DNA of 64,000 nucleotides from an uncultured Muribaculaceae bacterium. GTDB lineage: Bacteria; Bacteroidota; Bacteroidia; Bacteroidales; Muribaculaceae. This document shows positions 45,067 through 53,753 of this stretch, one piece after another. The stretch lies in the NCBI GenBank assembly GCA_910577465.1, contig CAJTMM010000008.1, positions 6,787-70,786 of the forward strand, given 5' to 3'. Each line of letters opens with the position of its first letter. The stretch's first letter is position 1. The notes under the pieces are model-generated. The model did not search any database. It was given only the letters and a program-made list of their open reading frames with translations, and had not been told where the DNA came from. The position numbers were made by a program, and so were the translations under genes.

Positions 45067-45909
45067 ATGTGCCGGATAAAAATACACATGATGCACTGCG
45101 GGCGGGTTCGTGTATCGCCGTCGCTCCCTTTCGGTGATGGAAACATCATCAAGGCTTCCGGATTGTTTCTCCCGAAGAAAGATAAAATCTGGCTTCCCGT
45201 AACATGCGTGTATATCGAACATCCAAAGGCAAAAATACTCGTTGACACCGGTTGGAACCGCCTGATGTCGCCAGCCGGCATTCTCGACAACAAAGCTCAG
45301 GCTACGCAGTTGGGGCGAATGCTCGTGCGCATTAGCGAGGGATATGTTGAGAAAGGGATGACCGCTTCCGAACAACTTGCACAGATGGGTGTGAGACCCG
45401 AAGATTTGGATTTTGTCGTCCTCTCGCATCTTGACTGCGACCATGTTGCCGGACTTCGCGAACTGGTCGGAGCCAAGCATATCATGACCTCGGAAGACGA
45501 GATTACAAGTGCCTCCAAATGTTTTGAGTCCCACACGCGCTATGCACCATCCTTGTGGAAGGATACCGGAATCACGGCTTTCCAATATTCACATAGTGGT
45601 ATTGGTCCGGTAGGCGAATCATACGACCTGCTTGGTGACGGTACAGTGCAGTTAGTGCATATCCCCGGGCATAGTAAAGGGCTTTTCGCTACCCTTGTGA
45701 GCAACAACGGCAAGCGGGCTATGTATTTCTCCGACGGCGGCTATGCCACACGCTCTTGGAAAGAACTGATTTTGCCAGGCATCTGCGAGGATAAGAATGC
45801 TGCACTGAAATCCCTCGAATGGATAAAATCAGTCAGCGAAAGCCCCGACTGCGTAGACTCTTTTGCCTGCCACGACCCCGAAATCGCCCCACACCTAACG
45901 ACAATCTGA
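45067..45909 (+). CDS. Metallo-beta-lactamase fold hydrolase, AHL lactonase-like
   Basis: A 280-residue MBL-fold protein. The metal motif is VLSHLDCDHVAGLREL (HxDxDH, about residues 120-135), with KAKILVDTGWNRL before it and VHIPGHSKGLFATLV after (His ligand). It resembles the N-acyl-homoserine lactonase group, but the real substrate may be another lactone or ester. The ATG at 45067 (MCRIKIHMMHCG) is chosen; a GTG at 45058 overlaps the upstream gene by four bases. A hairpin with T-run follows near 45926-45953. Confidence 0.85.
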   Translation: MCRIKIHMMHCGRVRVSPSLPFGDGNIIKASGLFLPKKDKIWLPVTCVYIEHPKAKILVDTGWNRLMSPAGILDNKAQATQLGRMLVRISEGYVEKGMTASEQLAQMGVRPEDLDFVVLSHLDCDHVAGLRELVGAKHIMTSEDEITSASKCFESHTRYAPSLWKDTGITAFQYSHSGIGPVGESYDLLGDGTVQLVHIPGHSKGLFATLVSNNGKRAMYFSDGGYATRSWKELILPGICEDKNAALKSLEWIKSVSESPDCVDSFACHDPEIAPHLTTI

Positions 45910-46154
45910 TCATAATAACAGAATGGGACTGCGCTTTTTTTACACAGTCTCATACCCATGTATACCCATGTGGCTTCGGCGCACGTGCCTTTGAAATTCC
46001 GGTATCCTTTGTATAGTGAAATCAGGGTTTCCTGGCGCAGGTCATCAAACAGAACTGTTTTCGTAGCATAGAAAAAGCATGCACTGAAAATAATCTTTTC
46101 GTGTCGCCTAACCATATCGGTGTAAAGTCGGTCATATTCCGTTAGATGTCTCAT
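45741..46154 (-). pseudogene. ECF-type sigma factor, truncated remnant
   Basis: The start (MRHLTEYDRLYTDMVRRHE) and the region-2 segment (ATKTVLFDDLRQETLISLYK, then FKGTCAEATWVY) match ECF sigma factors of Bacteroidales up to about base 45955. The frame then enters sequence antisense to the end of the lactonase-like gene and stops at 45741. Region 4 (the minus-35 binding domain) is absent. A promoter box TAACTTTG remains on the minus strand at 46177-46170. A short direct repeat (ATGGGTATAC, ATGGGTATGA) marks the break. Confidence 0.7.
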
Positions 46155-46226
46155 GATTGTGGGTCTTTACAAAGTTAGTAGCTATTTCCTTAAGAATAGT
46201 TCCATGGGCGGTGATTTGGAGAAAAA

Positions 46227-46272
46227 TTTGTGTGCAAGTAAAAAATGGTGTAAATTTGCGTAATTAATTACG
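46227..46272 (+). promoter_or_regulatory. Promoter and palindromic operator of the MarR-GNAT gene
   Basis: TTTG (46227-46230), 20 bases, TAAATTTG (46251-46258), then at once the perfect 14-base palindrome CGTAATTAATTACG (46259-46272) at the expected transcription start. A MarR dimer binding there would block its own gene; autoregulation is inference. Confidence 0.6.
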
Positions 46273-46287
46273 GAATTAAATGCGGAT

Positions 46288-47244
46288 ATGGATTTCTACG
46301 AACGAACAGGAAAGATGGCAATAGGTAGTAGGCTGAGGGTACTTAGCGAGACATTGACCCGCGATGCTGCCGATATTTACGGACTTTATGGCGTGGGTAT
46401 AAAACCGAAATGGTTTCCCGTGTTTTACTCTTTGGTTGATGAGCGACCTAAAAGTGTTACCTCGATTGCTAAAGAGATTGGACAATCACATCCGTCAGTC
46501 AGCACTATAGTCAAGGAGATGACTAAATCCGGAATTGTCACGGAAGTGGATGATTGCCCCGACCGCCGATGCACACTAATCACTCTTACCGAATATGGAA
46601 AAGAACTCTCTCAGGATTTGATAGTTCAGCTTCGGGATGTTGAGCGTGCGGTGGAGCAAGTGTCATCGGAGTGCGATACTGATTTATGGGCTGCCATAGC
46701 TGATTGGGAGAATGCTCTCGGTAGAAAATCGATGTTTGAGCGTGTGCGCGAGATAAAGGAGCGGCGCGAACAATCGGAAGTGGAGATTGTCGAGTACCAA
46801 CCCCAATATAAGAATGCGTTCTATGAATTTAATCGCAGATGGATAGAGATGTATTGGGAATTGGAACCACACGATATCGAGGTTTTGGAAAATCCCGAAA
46901 AACACATACTCGAGAAAGGTGGACATATCTTCGTGGCGTTGTACAAGGGTACACCGGTAGGGGTGTGTGCTTTGTGCCCAATGCCCGGGAATTCGGTCTA
47001 TGATTTTGAGTTGGCTAAGCTTGCTGTCAACGATTCTATCCAAAGGAAAGGCATAGGTCGACGGCTTTGTGAAGCTGTAATCTGTAAGGCGCGTGAAGAG
47101 GGTGGAAAGATGCTGTTCCTTGAAAGTAATACGCGTCTTAAGCCCGCGATAGCGCTTTATCGCAAGCTTGGCTTTAAAGAATTACCTGAATATCATCCGG
47201 CATACGCCCGCGGTGATATACAGATGGAATTATCATTAATCTAA
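46288..47244 (+). CDS. MarR regulator fused to a GNAT acetyltransferase
   Basis: A 318-residue two-domain protein. The N-terminal winged helix (residues about 1-140) has VTSIAKEIGQSHPSVSTIVK (recognition helix) and CPDRRCTLITLTEYGKEL (wing). The C-terminal GNAT domain (about 165-318) has LAVNDSIQRKGIGRRLCEAV, the acetyl-CoA loop, and ALYRKLGFKELP. Such fusions may sense acetyl-CoA or the drug they acetylate. A palindrome at its transcription start suggests self-repression. A cupin gene follows after 11 bases. Confidence 0.9.
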   Translation: MDFYERTGKMAIGSRLRVLSETLTRDAADIYGLYGVGIKPKWFPVFYSLVDERPKSVTSIAKEIGQSHPSVSTIVKEMTKSGIVTEVDDCPDRRCTLITLTEYGKELSQDLIVQLRDVERAVEQVSSECDTDLWAAIADWENALGRKSMFERVREIKERREQSEVEIVEYQPQYKNAFYEFNRRWIEMYWELEPHDIEVLENPEKHILEKGGHIFVALYKGTPVGVCALCPMPGNSVYDFELAKLAVNDSIQRKGIGRRLCEAVICKAREEGGKMLFLESNTRLKPAIALYRKLGFKELPEYHPAYARGDIQMELSLI

Positions 47245-47255
47245 AATAACGTGTA

Positions 47256-47594
47256 ATGAATACAAAGATATTCGTGCGGCGTGAGGATGCGCTCAAAAAG
47301 AGATTCAAAGGTGTGAATCTTGACTCGCTTGCCGTAGGTGAGAAATCCATGGTGACCAAGATGAATTATATAAAGGGTAACTTCGCTACACTTCACACTC
47401 ATCCTCATGAGCAGTGCGGTTATGTCATTTCAGGAAAGTACCGTCTGATTGTTGATGGCAATGAAAAGATTGATGTAATCATGCACTCGGGAGATACTTA
47501 CGCAATACCAGGAAACACGCCCCATTCATTTGAGGTTATTGAGGGTGGTGAAGTGGTGGATGTATTCACTCCGCACCGGGAAGATTACCTATAG
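47256..47594 (+). CDS. Small cupin-domain protein
   Basis: A 112-residue single cupin. Motif 1 is ATLHTHPHEQCGYVISGKYR (residues about 48-67; His, His, Glu-like Gln, metal site) and motif 2 is GDTYAIPGNTPHSFEVIEGG (about 80-99, His). It is probably a metal-binding sugar isomerase-like or sensor protein; no activity can be named. It is co-directional with the MarR-GNAT gene, 11 bases apart. Confidence 0.85.
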   Translation: MNTKIFVRREDALKKRFKGVNLDSLAVGEKSMVTKMNYIKGNFATLHTHPHEQCGYVISGKYRLIVDGNEKIDVIMHSGDTYAIPGNTPHSFEVIEGGEVVDVFTPHREDYL

Positions 47595-47658
47595 TAAAAA
47601 TATATGTGGTCACGTCAGATAGGAGGGCTTGGACTATCCGCCATTCACTGAAATGGTG

Positions 47659-47666
47659 TAAATTTG
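47659..47666 (+). promoter_or_regulatory. Minus-7 box ahead of a small frame and GNAT gene
   Basis: TAAATTTG. Transcription would begin near 47672, just before the 30-codon frame at 47687. Confidence 0.4.
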
Positions 47667-47686
47667 CCATTATTTCTTATCATATT

Positions 47687-47779
47687 ATGAATACCATTGA
47701 TAATGTAAATCCATGGAAAGAAATCTTAACGGACACATCATTATATTGGGGATTGTGGATTTGTCGCTTGTATAAATAA
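47687..47779 (+). CDS. Possible 30-residue leader or small protein
   Basis: The frame begins MNTIDNVNPWKEILTDTSLY and ends LWICRLYK. It lies between a promoter box and the GNAT gene, ending 5 bases before the GNAT ATG, so translation of the two could be coupled. No similarity is recognised. It may be a chance frame or a decayed gene end. Confidence 0.3.
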   Translation: MNTIDNVNPWKEILTDTSLYWGLWICRLYK

Positions 47780-47784
47780 TAATA

Positions 47785-48225
47785 ATGGGCAATATGCATT
47801 ACGGAATCAGGATGGCATCGGCATGTGATTATGATATGCTGGTGGCGGTATGGGAGCGTTCGGTGCTGGCTACCCATCATTTTCTTGCTCAGGAGGATTT
47901 TTATGCTATCAAACGATTGCTGCCAACGTTGTATTTGCCATCGGTGAATATCTATGTCGTGACGGTGGATGGGAAGATTGTCGGGTTCATAGGGCTGTCT
48001 ATTCCGAATATAGAGATGCTGTTTGTTGATGATGGGTATCAGGGTTGTGGTCTTGGTTCGGCGCTTTTAAATCTGGCTCTTGAGCATGGGGCTACAAGTG
48101 TGGATGTAAATGAGCAAAATCAATCGGCACTACAGTTCTATTTATCCAAAGGTTTCCGTGTCGTTGGGCGTGATGATACTGACGGTGACGGACGTCCGTA
48201 TCCGATATTGCATCTATCGCGTTAG
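47785..48225 (+). CDS. GNAT family N-acetyltransferase (YjaB/YiaC-like)
   Basis: A 146-residue acetyl-CoA-dependent acetyltransferase. Motifs are RMASACDYDMLVAVWERSV (N-terminal GNAT start), IEMLFVDDGYQGCGLGSALL (acetyl-CoA loop, about residues 72-91) and NQSALQFYLSKGFRVVGR (about 111-128). The substrate is unknown; relatives acetylate protein lysines or small amines. It is followed after five bases by a second GNAT gene. Confidence 0.88.
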   Translation: MGNMHYGIRMASACDYDMLVAVWERSVLATHHFLAQEDFYAIKRLLPTLYLPSVNIYVVTVDGKIVGFIGLSIPNIEMLFVDDGYQGCGLGSALLNLALEHGATSVDVNEQNQSALQFYLSKGFRVVGRDDTDGDGRPYPILHLSR

Positions 48226-48230
48226 TAATT

Positions 48231-48686
48231 ATGGAGATACGAGAATATTCGTCGGCATATATACATGCAATCGTGAATCTATTCCGAGATACGGTGCATA
48301 GAATCAATATAAAGGATTATAGCCAAGAGCAAGTGGATGTATGGGCACCGGCCGATGTAAATATGGTGGCGTGGGACGAGTCGTTCAAGGCACATACTTC
48401 GGTTGTCGCTATTGACCGCGGTGTAGTGGTGGGTTTCGGGGATATCGATTCTTCCGGTTATATTGACCGTTTATATGTACATGCCGATTACCAGCGTCAA
48501 GGTATCGCTACTGCAATTTGCGATAGACTGGAGTCGTCTGTCGATACATGCCGTATTACTGTTCATGCCTCGATTACGGCAAGGCGATTTTTTGAGAAAA
48601 GGGGATATCGGATAGTGCGTAGCCAAAACGTGGTAAGGCATGGCGTACTTTTGGAGAATTATGTTATGGAACTGCAACTGAGTTAG
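48231..48686 (+). CDS. GNAT family N-acetyltransferase
   Basis: A 151-residue acetyltransferase of a different GNAT group from its neighbour. It starts MEIREYSSAYIHAIVNLFRD; the acetyl-CoA loop is RLYVHADYQRQGIATAICD (about residues 78-96) and the C-terminal ITARRFFEKRGYRIV is typical. It is in tandem with the upstream GNAT gene (five-base gap), so the two are probably co-expressed. The substrate is unknown. Confidence 0.88.
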   Translation: MEIREYSSAYIHAIVNLFRDTVHRINIKDYSQEQVDVWAPADVNMVAWDESFKAHTSVVAIDRGVVVGFGDIDSSGYIDRLYVHADYQRQGIATAICDRLESSVDTCRITVHASITARRFFEKRGYRIVRSQNVVRHGVLLENYVMELQLS

Positions 48687-48716
48687 GTGGTTAAGTGCGC
48701 TGTGGCCGGGACTGAA

Positions 48717-49808
48717 TCATGGCTCGGATGCTGAGCCGGATTCATTGTTGCGGTCTATGATAAATTCCTGATAGTAGGCGAGGAGCAGAGTGGTGAGCGG
48801 CAGGGCTATAATCATACCTATCAGACCGAGGAGCGTACCCCATATGGATAGCGACAGCAGTATGATGGCAGGGTTGAGTCCCATGGCTTTCCCCATGATT
48901 TTAGGTGTAAGTACATAGTCGCAGATACATTGGCTGCACGCGTACACGAGCAGGCATTTCCCGAATTCGGGCCAGAATGAAACTTCACCTCCCATAGCAT
49001 TGATAAGACACAGCAGAGCCACCGGAATCAGGGTCACGTATTGGAAATATGGTATCATATACAGTATGCCTACGGTGACGCCCATTATTATTGCCATAGG
49101 GATACCTACTATGGAGAATCCTATGCTGTAGAATACGGCGGCACAGAGTGCTATCACTGCCTGACTGCGGAAGTAACGGTTCATGCTGTTCTTGATGTCG
49201 GTGCATACGCGGGTGGTGATAGGCCGCAGTTTGGGTGGTACCAACATACTGAATCCCCGCATCAGGTTTTGGTAGTCGAGAAGTATGAATATCACGTAAA
49301 TGAATGTCAGGAGCCAGTCGAGAGTGCGCATAAACAGGTCAATCAAAGTGGCAACTAACGACGAGCCTTGTGATATGATGGCTTCCATGTGTGTGCCCGA
49401 CAGCAATACCTGCATGTTCTCGGATTTTAGGAGCGAATTGAAATATTCCTGTATCTTGGCGGGGAGATGCAGGGCTGGGTGGTTGGCAGCCGTGTAGCGT
49501 GTTATCAGTGCTTCCATCTGATGCACTTCGTCAATCACCGATGGCAGACAGAAATATATGGTTAGGGCTATGATGAGCGTTACCTCCAGGAGCGTGATGA
49601 ATATGGCGGCTATGCGCCAGGGCAGATGCAGCAACCGTTTGTTGAATTCCACTATCGGCTCCAGCATGTATGATATCAGACATGCCAGGCAGAATGGCAA
49701 CAGTACGTTCTTGAGCGTGTTGATTAGCCATACGGCAACCGCGACTATTGCCAGAACGGCTATAATCCTCACCACGCGGTCGAAAGTGTAGGTTTTTGTG
49801 GCAGTCAT
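48717..49808 (-). CDS. AI-2E family transporter (PerM/TqsA-like)
   Basis: A 363-residue polytopic membrane protein. The N-terminal membrane pair (RIIAVLAIVAVAVWLINTLK, then VLLPFCLACLISYMLEPIVE) is followed by a long amphipathic region and a C-terminal group of segments with GILYMIPYFQYVTLIPVAL and the family's GLNPAIILLSLSIWGTLLGL. Family members export autoinducer-2, Na+ or other small molecules. The gene is on the opposite strand from the GNAT pair and converges with it. Confidence 0.88.
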   Translation of the reverse strand: MTATKTYTFDRVVRIIAVLAIVAVAVWLINTLKNVLLPFCLACLISYMLEPIVEFNKRLLHLPWRIAAIFITLLEVTLIIALTIYFCLPSVIDEVHQMEALITRYTAANHPALHLPAKIQEYFNSLLKSENMQVLLSGTHMEAIISQGSSLVATLIDLFMRTLDWLLTFIYVIFILLDYQNLMRGFSMLVPPKLRPITTRVCTDIKNSMNRYFRSQAVIALCAAVFYSIGFSIVGIPMAIIMGVTVGILYMIPYFQYVTLIPVALLCLINAMGGEVSFWPEFGKCLLVYACSQCICDYVLTPKIMGKAMGLNPAIILLSLSIWGTLLGLIGMIIALPLTTLLLAYYQEFIIDRNNESGSASEP

Positions 49809-49886
49809 CGGTTTTATGTAAAAATGTTTAAAAATATAAAACCGGGGGCTGCCAAAAAGTTCTGTCGTTTTTGTCTACAAAAGAGG

Positions 49887-50429
49887 TTATTCCATAGGAG
49901 ATAGCAATCCGGTGTGGGAATCGATGATGAAACCGCGCACGGTGATGTCGAGGGGCATCAACGGGTGGTTGCGTACTAAGTCCACGGTTTCCGCCACGGC
50001 GGCTTCCGTGTCGTCGAATCCGTGCAGCCAGCTGTCGAGGTCTATACCGCAGTGTCGCATCAGAGATATGTGTTCATCGTCTATGCCACGGTCGCGCATC
50101 AGTTGCAGCATGTGTCCCGAGTCCATGCCCTGCACGCCGCAACCGGTATGGCCTATGACCATCACCTCATTGACTCCGAGTTCGTAGATGGCTATGAGCA
50201 GTGAACGCATGGTGGAGTCAAATGGATTGGTGATTGTGCCGCCCGCATTCTTTATCATCTTCACATCGCCATTCTTTATGCCCAGAGCCGCAGGAAGCAG
50301 ATGTGTCAGCCTGGTGTCCATACAGGTGACCACGGCTATACGTTTGTCAGGATATTTCGAGGTGGCAAACTGTTCGTAAGCCTTGGTGTTTACAAACTCG
50401 CGGTTATGTTTCAGAATCTCGTCAATCAT
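49887..50429 (-). CDS. Beta-type carbonic anhydrase
   Basis: A 180-residue zinc enzyme for CO2/bicarbonate exchange. Zinc ligands are Cys36 (VVTCMDTR), His94 and Cys97 (VIGHTGCG). The Asp38-Arg40 pair is in place, and NAGGTITNPFDSTMRSLL is typical of the compact beta-CA group found in Bacteroidetes and Firmicutes. It is cytosolic, and supplies bicarbonate or helps with pH control. It stands alone, transcribed toward the AI-2E gene. Confidence 0.92.
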   Translation of the reverse strand: MIDEILKHNREFVNTKAYEQFATSKYPDKRIAVVTCMDTRLTHLLPAALGIKNGDVKMIKNAGGTITNPFDSTMRSLLIAIYELGVNEVMVIGHTGCGVQGMDSGHMLQLMRDRGIDDEHISLMRHCGIDLDSWLHGFDDTEAAVAETVDLVRNHPLMPLDITVRGFIIDSHTGLLSPME

Positions 50430-50471
50430 GTGTCTAAGTCCGATTTTTTGCTATGTCAGAATCTTTGGATA

Positions 50472-50690
50472 TTAACTATATTCTATATAATGTAGATTAT
50501 TGCCGTCGGCGATTAGTTTCAGTATCAGTTCGCCGAAGAGGGTGTTTTGCCAGGCAAACCATTCGCGGGTGAAGTCTGATGCATCGTTGACATTGAATGA
50601 TTCATGCATGAATCCGGTCTCGTTGTCAGTGGAAAGCAGCATTTTATGCAGTCGTTTATCTCATTGTCGTTCGTGGATGTAAATTTGCTG
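50472..50690 (-). pseudogene. Remnant of a GH125 exo-alpha-1,6-mannosidase C-terminus
   Basis: Minus-strand codons from 50642 to the TAA at 50474-50472 read MLLSTDNETGFMHESFNVND followed by FTREWFAWQNTLFGELILKL, the well-known C-terminal end of GH125 enzymes. Upstream, in a frame shifted by one base, FTSTNDNEINDCIK continues the same family sequence. The shift lies in an A-run near 50642-50646. Nothing upstream of about 50690 looks like the other 400 or so residues. This is therefore a decayed tail of a mannan-degrading enzyme. Confidence 0.75.
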
Positions 50691-50893
50691 AAAACAAAGT
50701 TATCGAAAAGTTCGTAAAGTTGCATGGATGACCAAAAATTTTAGTGCCGGCATAGATGACAGGGCATGTCGCTGTGCTGATATGAAAAAGTGTCTTTTTT
50801 ATTAATGTGTGATGTAAGTGTTTTTGAGCGTTGGGGTGTTGTATTTAATTAGACAGGCTATGCCTTTTTATACCATTGAATTACAAAAGTGCT
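50691..50893. other. Region upstream of xylB
   Basis: About 200 bases, AT-rich, that should contain the xyl operon promoter. No convincing consensus box or regulator site could be fixed by eye. Confidence 0.4.
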
Positions 50894-52390
50894 ATGTATT
50901 TATTAGGATATGATATCGGTAGCTCGTCGGTGAAGGCCGCGTTGGTAAATGCCGAATCAGGAAAATGTGTGGCTTCGGATTTCTTCCCTAAGACCGAAGC
51001 TCCTATCAAAGCTTTACGCCCTGGTTGGGCTGAGCAAAATCCGGCTGACTGGTGGCGGTACCTTAAAGATGCCACTGCGTCAGTGCTTGAAAAGTCTAAA
51101 GTCAATCCTGCCGATATCAAGGCTATCGGCATCTCATATCAGATGCATGGGCTGGTGCTGACCGATAAGGATGGTCAGGTACTGCGTGACGCCATAATAT
51201 GGTGTGACTCACGTGGTGTGCCTTATGGCGAGGAGGCGTTCGACGCATTAGGCGCTGATATGTGCCTTGGTCACCTGCTTAATTCGCCCGGCAATTTTAC
51301 CGCAGCCAAATTGCAATGGGTCAAGCGGAACGAGCCGGAAATATTTGATAAGATACATAAGGTGATGCTTCCGGGCGATTATATAGCCATGAAGCTGACA
51401 GGTAGGGTATGCACCAATCCCGAGGGATTGTCGGAATATATGCTTTGGGACTACGCCGCCGGCGACATAGCCCGGTTCCTTCTTGATTATTACGGCTACG
51501 ACCGCTCGATATTTCCCGAGGTGCAACCCACTTTCTCGGAACAAGGCAGGCTCACGGCTTCGGCAGCGCAAGAACTCGGACTTGCCGAAGGAACGCCGGT
51601 GACGTATCGTGCCGGAGACCAGCCCAACAATGCGTTATCGCTCAATGTGCTCAATCCCGGTGAGATAGCATCCACGGCAGGTACCTCAGGGGTAGTGTAT
51701 GGCATCAATGGCACCACAGACTATGATCCGTTGTCGCGTGTCAATAATTTCGCGCATGTCAACCACTCCGGTCAGACCACCCGTATCGGCGTTATGGCTT
51801 GTATCAACGGCACCGGCATACTCAACACCTGGGTTAAACGTAATATCGCACCGCAAGGTATCAGCTACGACGATATGAATGCGATGGCGGCACAGGTACC
51901 GGTGGGTAGTGAGGGAATCTCGATATTGCCGTTCGGTAACGGTGCTGAAAGAGTGTTGCAGAACCGTCAGATCGGATGTTCGATGCATTATGTCAACTTC
52001 AATATACACCGTCGCGAGCATATAATGCGTGCTGCACAGGAGGGTATCGTGTTTTCGTTCATGTACGGCATGGAGATAATGCAGCAGATAGGCATGAAAG
52101 TGGAGCGCATACATGCCGGAAACGCCAATATGTTCCTCAGCCCGGTGTTCCGCGAGACACTTGCGGGGGTATCGGGTGCGGTAATCGACCTGTACGATAC
52201 CGACGGTGCGGTAGGCGCTGCCAAAGGCGCCGGAATCGGAGCGGGCATATACCGCGACGGAAAAGAAGCGTTTGCTTCGCTCGAAAGAATCATGCAGGTT
52301 CATCCGGCAGCCGACCGCGAGCCATATACAGAGGCTTATATGCGATGGAAAAGCTGTCTTGAAAACGAATTACAAACATTAAAATCATAA
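50894..52390 (+). CDS. xylB: Xylulokinase
   Basis: Phosphorylates D-xylulose to xylulose 5-phosphate for the pentose phosphate pathway. It has 498 residues (FGGY kinase). The start [18 protein letters not shown] holds the phosphate-1 loop. QMHGLVLTD and IIWCDSRG (about residue 95) bind substrate, and [17 protein letters not shown] and [14 protein letters not shown] (about 258) form the ATP region. The ATG at 50894 is chosen over a TTG at 50876. It is first in xylB-xylA-xylE, and the 25-base gap to xylA points to an operon. Confidence 0.95.
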   Translation: MYLLGYDIGSSSVKAALVNAESGKCVASDFFPKTEAPIKALRPGWAEQNPADWWRYLKDATASVLEKSKVNPADIKAIGISYQMHGLVLTDKDGQVLRDAIIWCDSRGVPYGEEAFDALGADMCLGHLLNSPGNFTAAKLQWVKRNEPEIFDKIHKVMLPGDYIAMKLTGRVCTNPEGLSEYMLWDYAAGDIARFLLDYYGYDRSIFPEVQPTFSEQGRLTASAAQELGLAEGTPVTYRAGDQPNNALSLNVLNPGEIASTAGTSGVVYGINGTTDYDPLSRVNNFAHVNHSGQTTRIGVMACINGTGILNTWVKRNIAPQGISYDDMNAMAAQVPVGSEGISILPFGNGAERVLQNRQIGCSMHYVNFNIHRREHIMRAAQEGIVFSFMYGMEIMQQIGMKVERIHAGNANMFLSPVFRETLAGVSGAVIDLYDTDGAVGAAKGAGIGAGIYRDGKEAFASLERIMQVHPAADREPYTEAYMRWKSCLENELQTLKS

Positions 52391-52415
52391 CCTATATTTA
52401 AAATTAACAGAAACT

Positions 52416-53732
52416 ATGGCAACAAAAGAGTATTTCCCCGGGATAGGAAAGATAAAGTTTGAAGGAACAGAAAGCTATAATCCGCTTGCTTACAGATATT
52501 ACGATGCCGAAAAAGTGATTCTCGGCAAGAAGATGAAGGATTGGTTGAAATTTGCCATGGCATGGTGGCATACATTATGTGCCGAAGGTGGCGACCAGTT
52601 CGGCGGTACTACGAAATCTTTCCCTTGGAATGTATCTACCGATCCCGTCCAGGCAGCCAAGGACAAAGTGGATGCCGGATTTGAGTTCATGCAGAAAATG
52701 GGTATCGAATACTTCTGCTTCCATGATGTGGATTTGGTGAGCGAGGGTGACTCTATTGAGGAATACGAAGCCAATCTCAAGGAAGTGGTGGCTTACATAA
52801 AGCAAAAGCAGGCTGAGACAGGTATAAAGAACCTGTGGGGTACTGCCAATGTGTTCAGCCACAAGCGTTATATGAACGGCGCGGCTACAAATCCCGATTT
52901 CGATGTAGTGGCACGCGCAGCCGTACAGATTAAGAATGCTATTGACGCTACTATAGAGTTGGGTGGTACCAACTATGTGTTCTGGGGTGGTCGTGAAGGT
53001 TATATGTCGTTGCTCAACACCGACCAGAAACGTGAGAAGGAGCATCTGGCTACCATGTTGCGCATGGCTCGCGACTATGCCCGTGCCAAGGGGTTTACCG
53101 GTACGTTCCTCATCGAACCCAAACCGATGGAACCTACCAAGCACCAGTATGATGTGGATACTGAAACCGTCATAGGATTCCTCAAAGCCCATGGTCTTGA
53201 CAAGGATTTCAAGGTCAACATCGAGGTGAACCATGCGACACTTGCCGGTCACACTTTCGAACATGAACTTGCTGTGGCTGTGGACAATGGTATGCTCGGC
53301 TCAATCGATGCCAACCGTGGCGATTATCAGAACGGCTGGGACACCGACCAGTTCCCGATTGATAACTTCGAGCTGACACAGGCAATGATGCAGATTATCC
53401 GCAACGGCGGATTCGGCAACGGCGGTACCAATTTCGATGCCAAGACACGTCGCAACTCTACAGATCTGGAAGATATTTTCATTGCCCATATCGCAGGTAT
53501 GGACGCCATGGCACGTGCGTTGGAATCGGCAGCAGCCATACTTGAAAAGTCACCGTACAAAACTATGCTTAAGGACCGTTACGCATCGTTCGACGGCGGC
53601 GAAGGCAAGGCGTTTGAAGATGGTGCCATGTCACTTGTGGACTTGGTGGAATATGCCAAGGCACATGGTGAACCCGCTCAGACCAGTGGCAAGCAGGAGC
53701 TTTACGAAGCTATCGTCAACATGTATTGCTAA
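52416..53732 (+). CDS. xylA: Xylose isomerase
   Basis: Converts D-xylose to D-xylulose. It has 438 residues (class II length). Metal and sugar ligands are recognisable in [12 protein letters not shown] (His about 102), [32 protein letters not shown] (Glu about 232), [19 protein letters not shown] and the C-terminal [19 protein letters not shown]. Ordering between xylB and the symporter gene matches the Bacteroidales xyl locus. Confidence 0.97.
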   Translation: MATKEYFPGIGKIKFEGTESYNPLAYRYYDAEKVILGKKMKDWLKFAMAWWHTLCAEGGDQFGGTTKSFPWNVSTDPVQAAKDKVDAGFEFMQKMGIEYFCFHDVDLVSEGDSIEEYEANLKEVVAYIKQKQAETGIKNLWGTANVFSHKRYMNGAATNPDFDVVARAAVQIKNAIDATIELGGTNYVFWGGREGYMSLLNTDQKREKEHLATMLRMARDYARAKGFTGTFLIEPKPMEPTKHQYDVDTETVIGFLKAHGLDKDFKVNIEVNHATLAGHTFEHELAVAVDNGMLGSIDANRGDYQNGWDTDQFPIDNFELTQAMMQIIRNGGFGNGGTNFDAKTRRNSTDLEDIFIAHIAGMDAMARALESAAAILEKSPYKTMLKDRYASFDGGEGKAFEDGAMSLVDLVEYAKAHGEPAQTSGKQELYEAIVNMYC

Positions 53733-53753
53733 TCCCTGAAACATCTGATCAGT

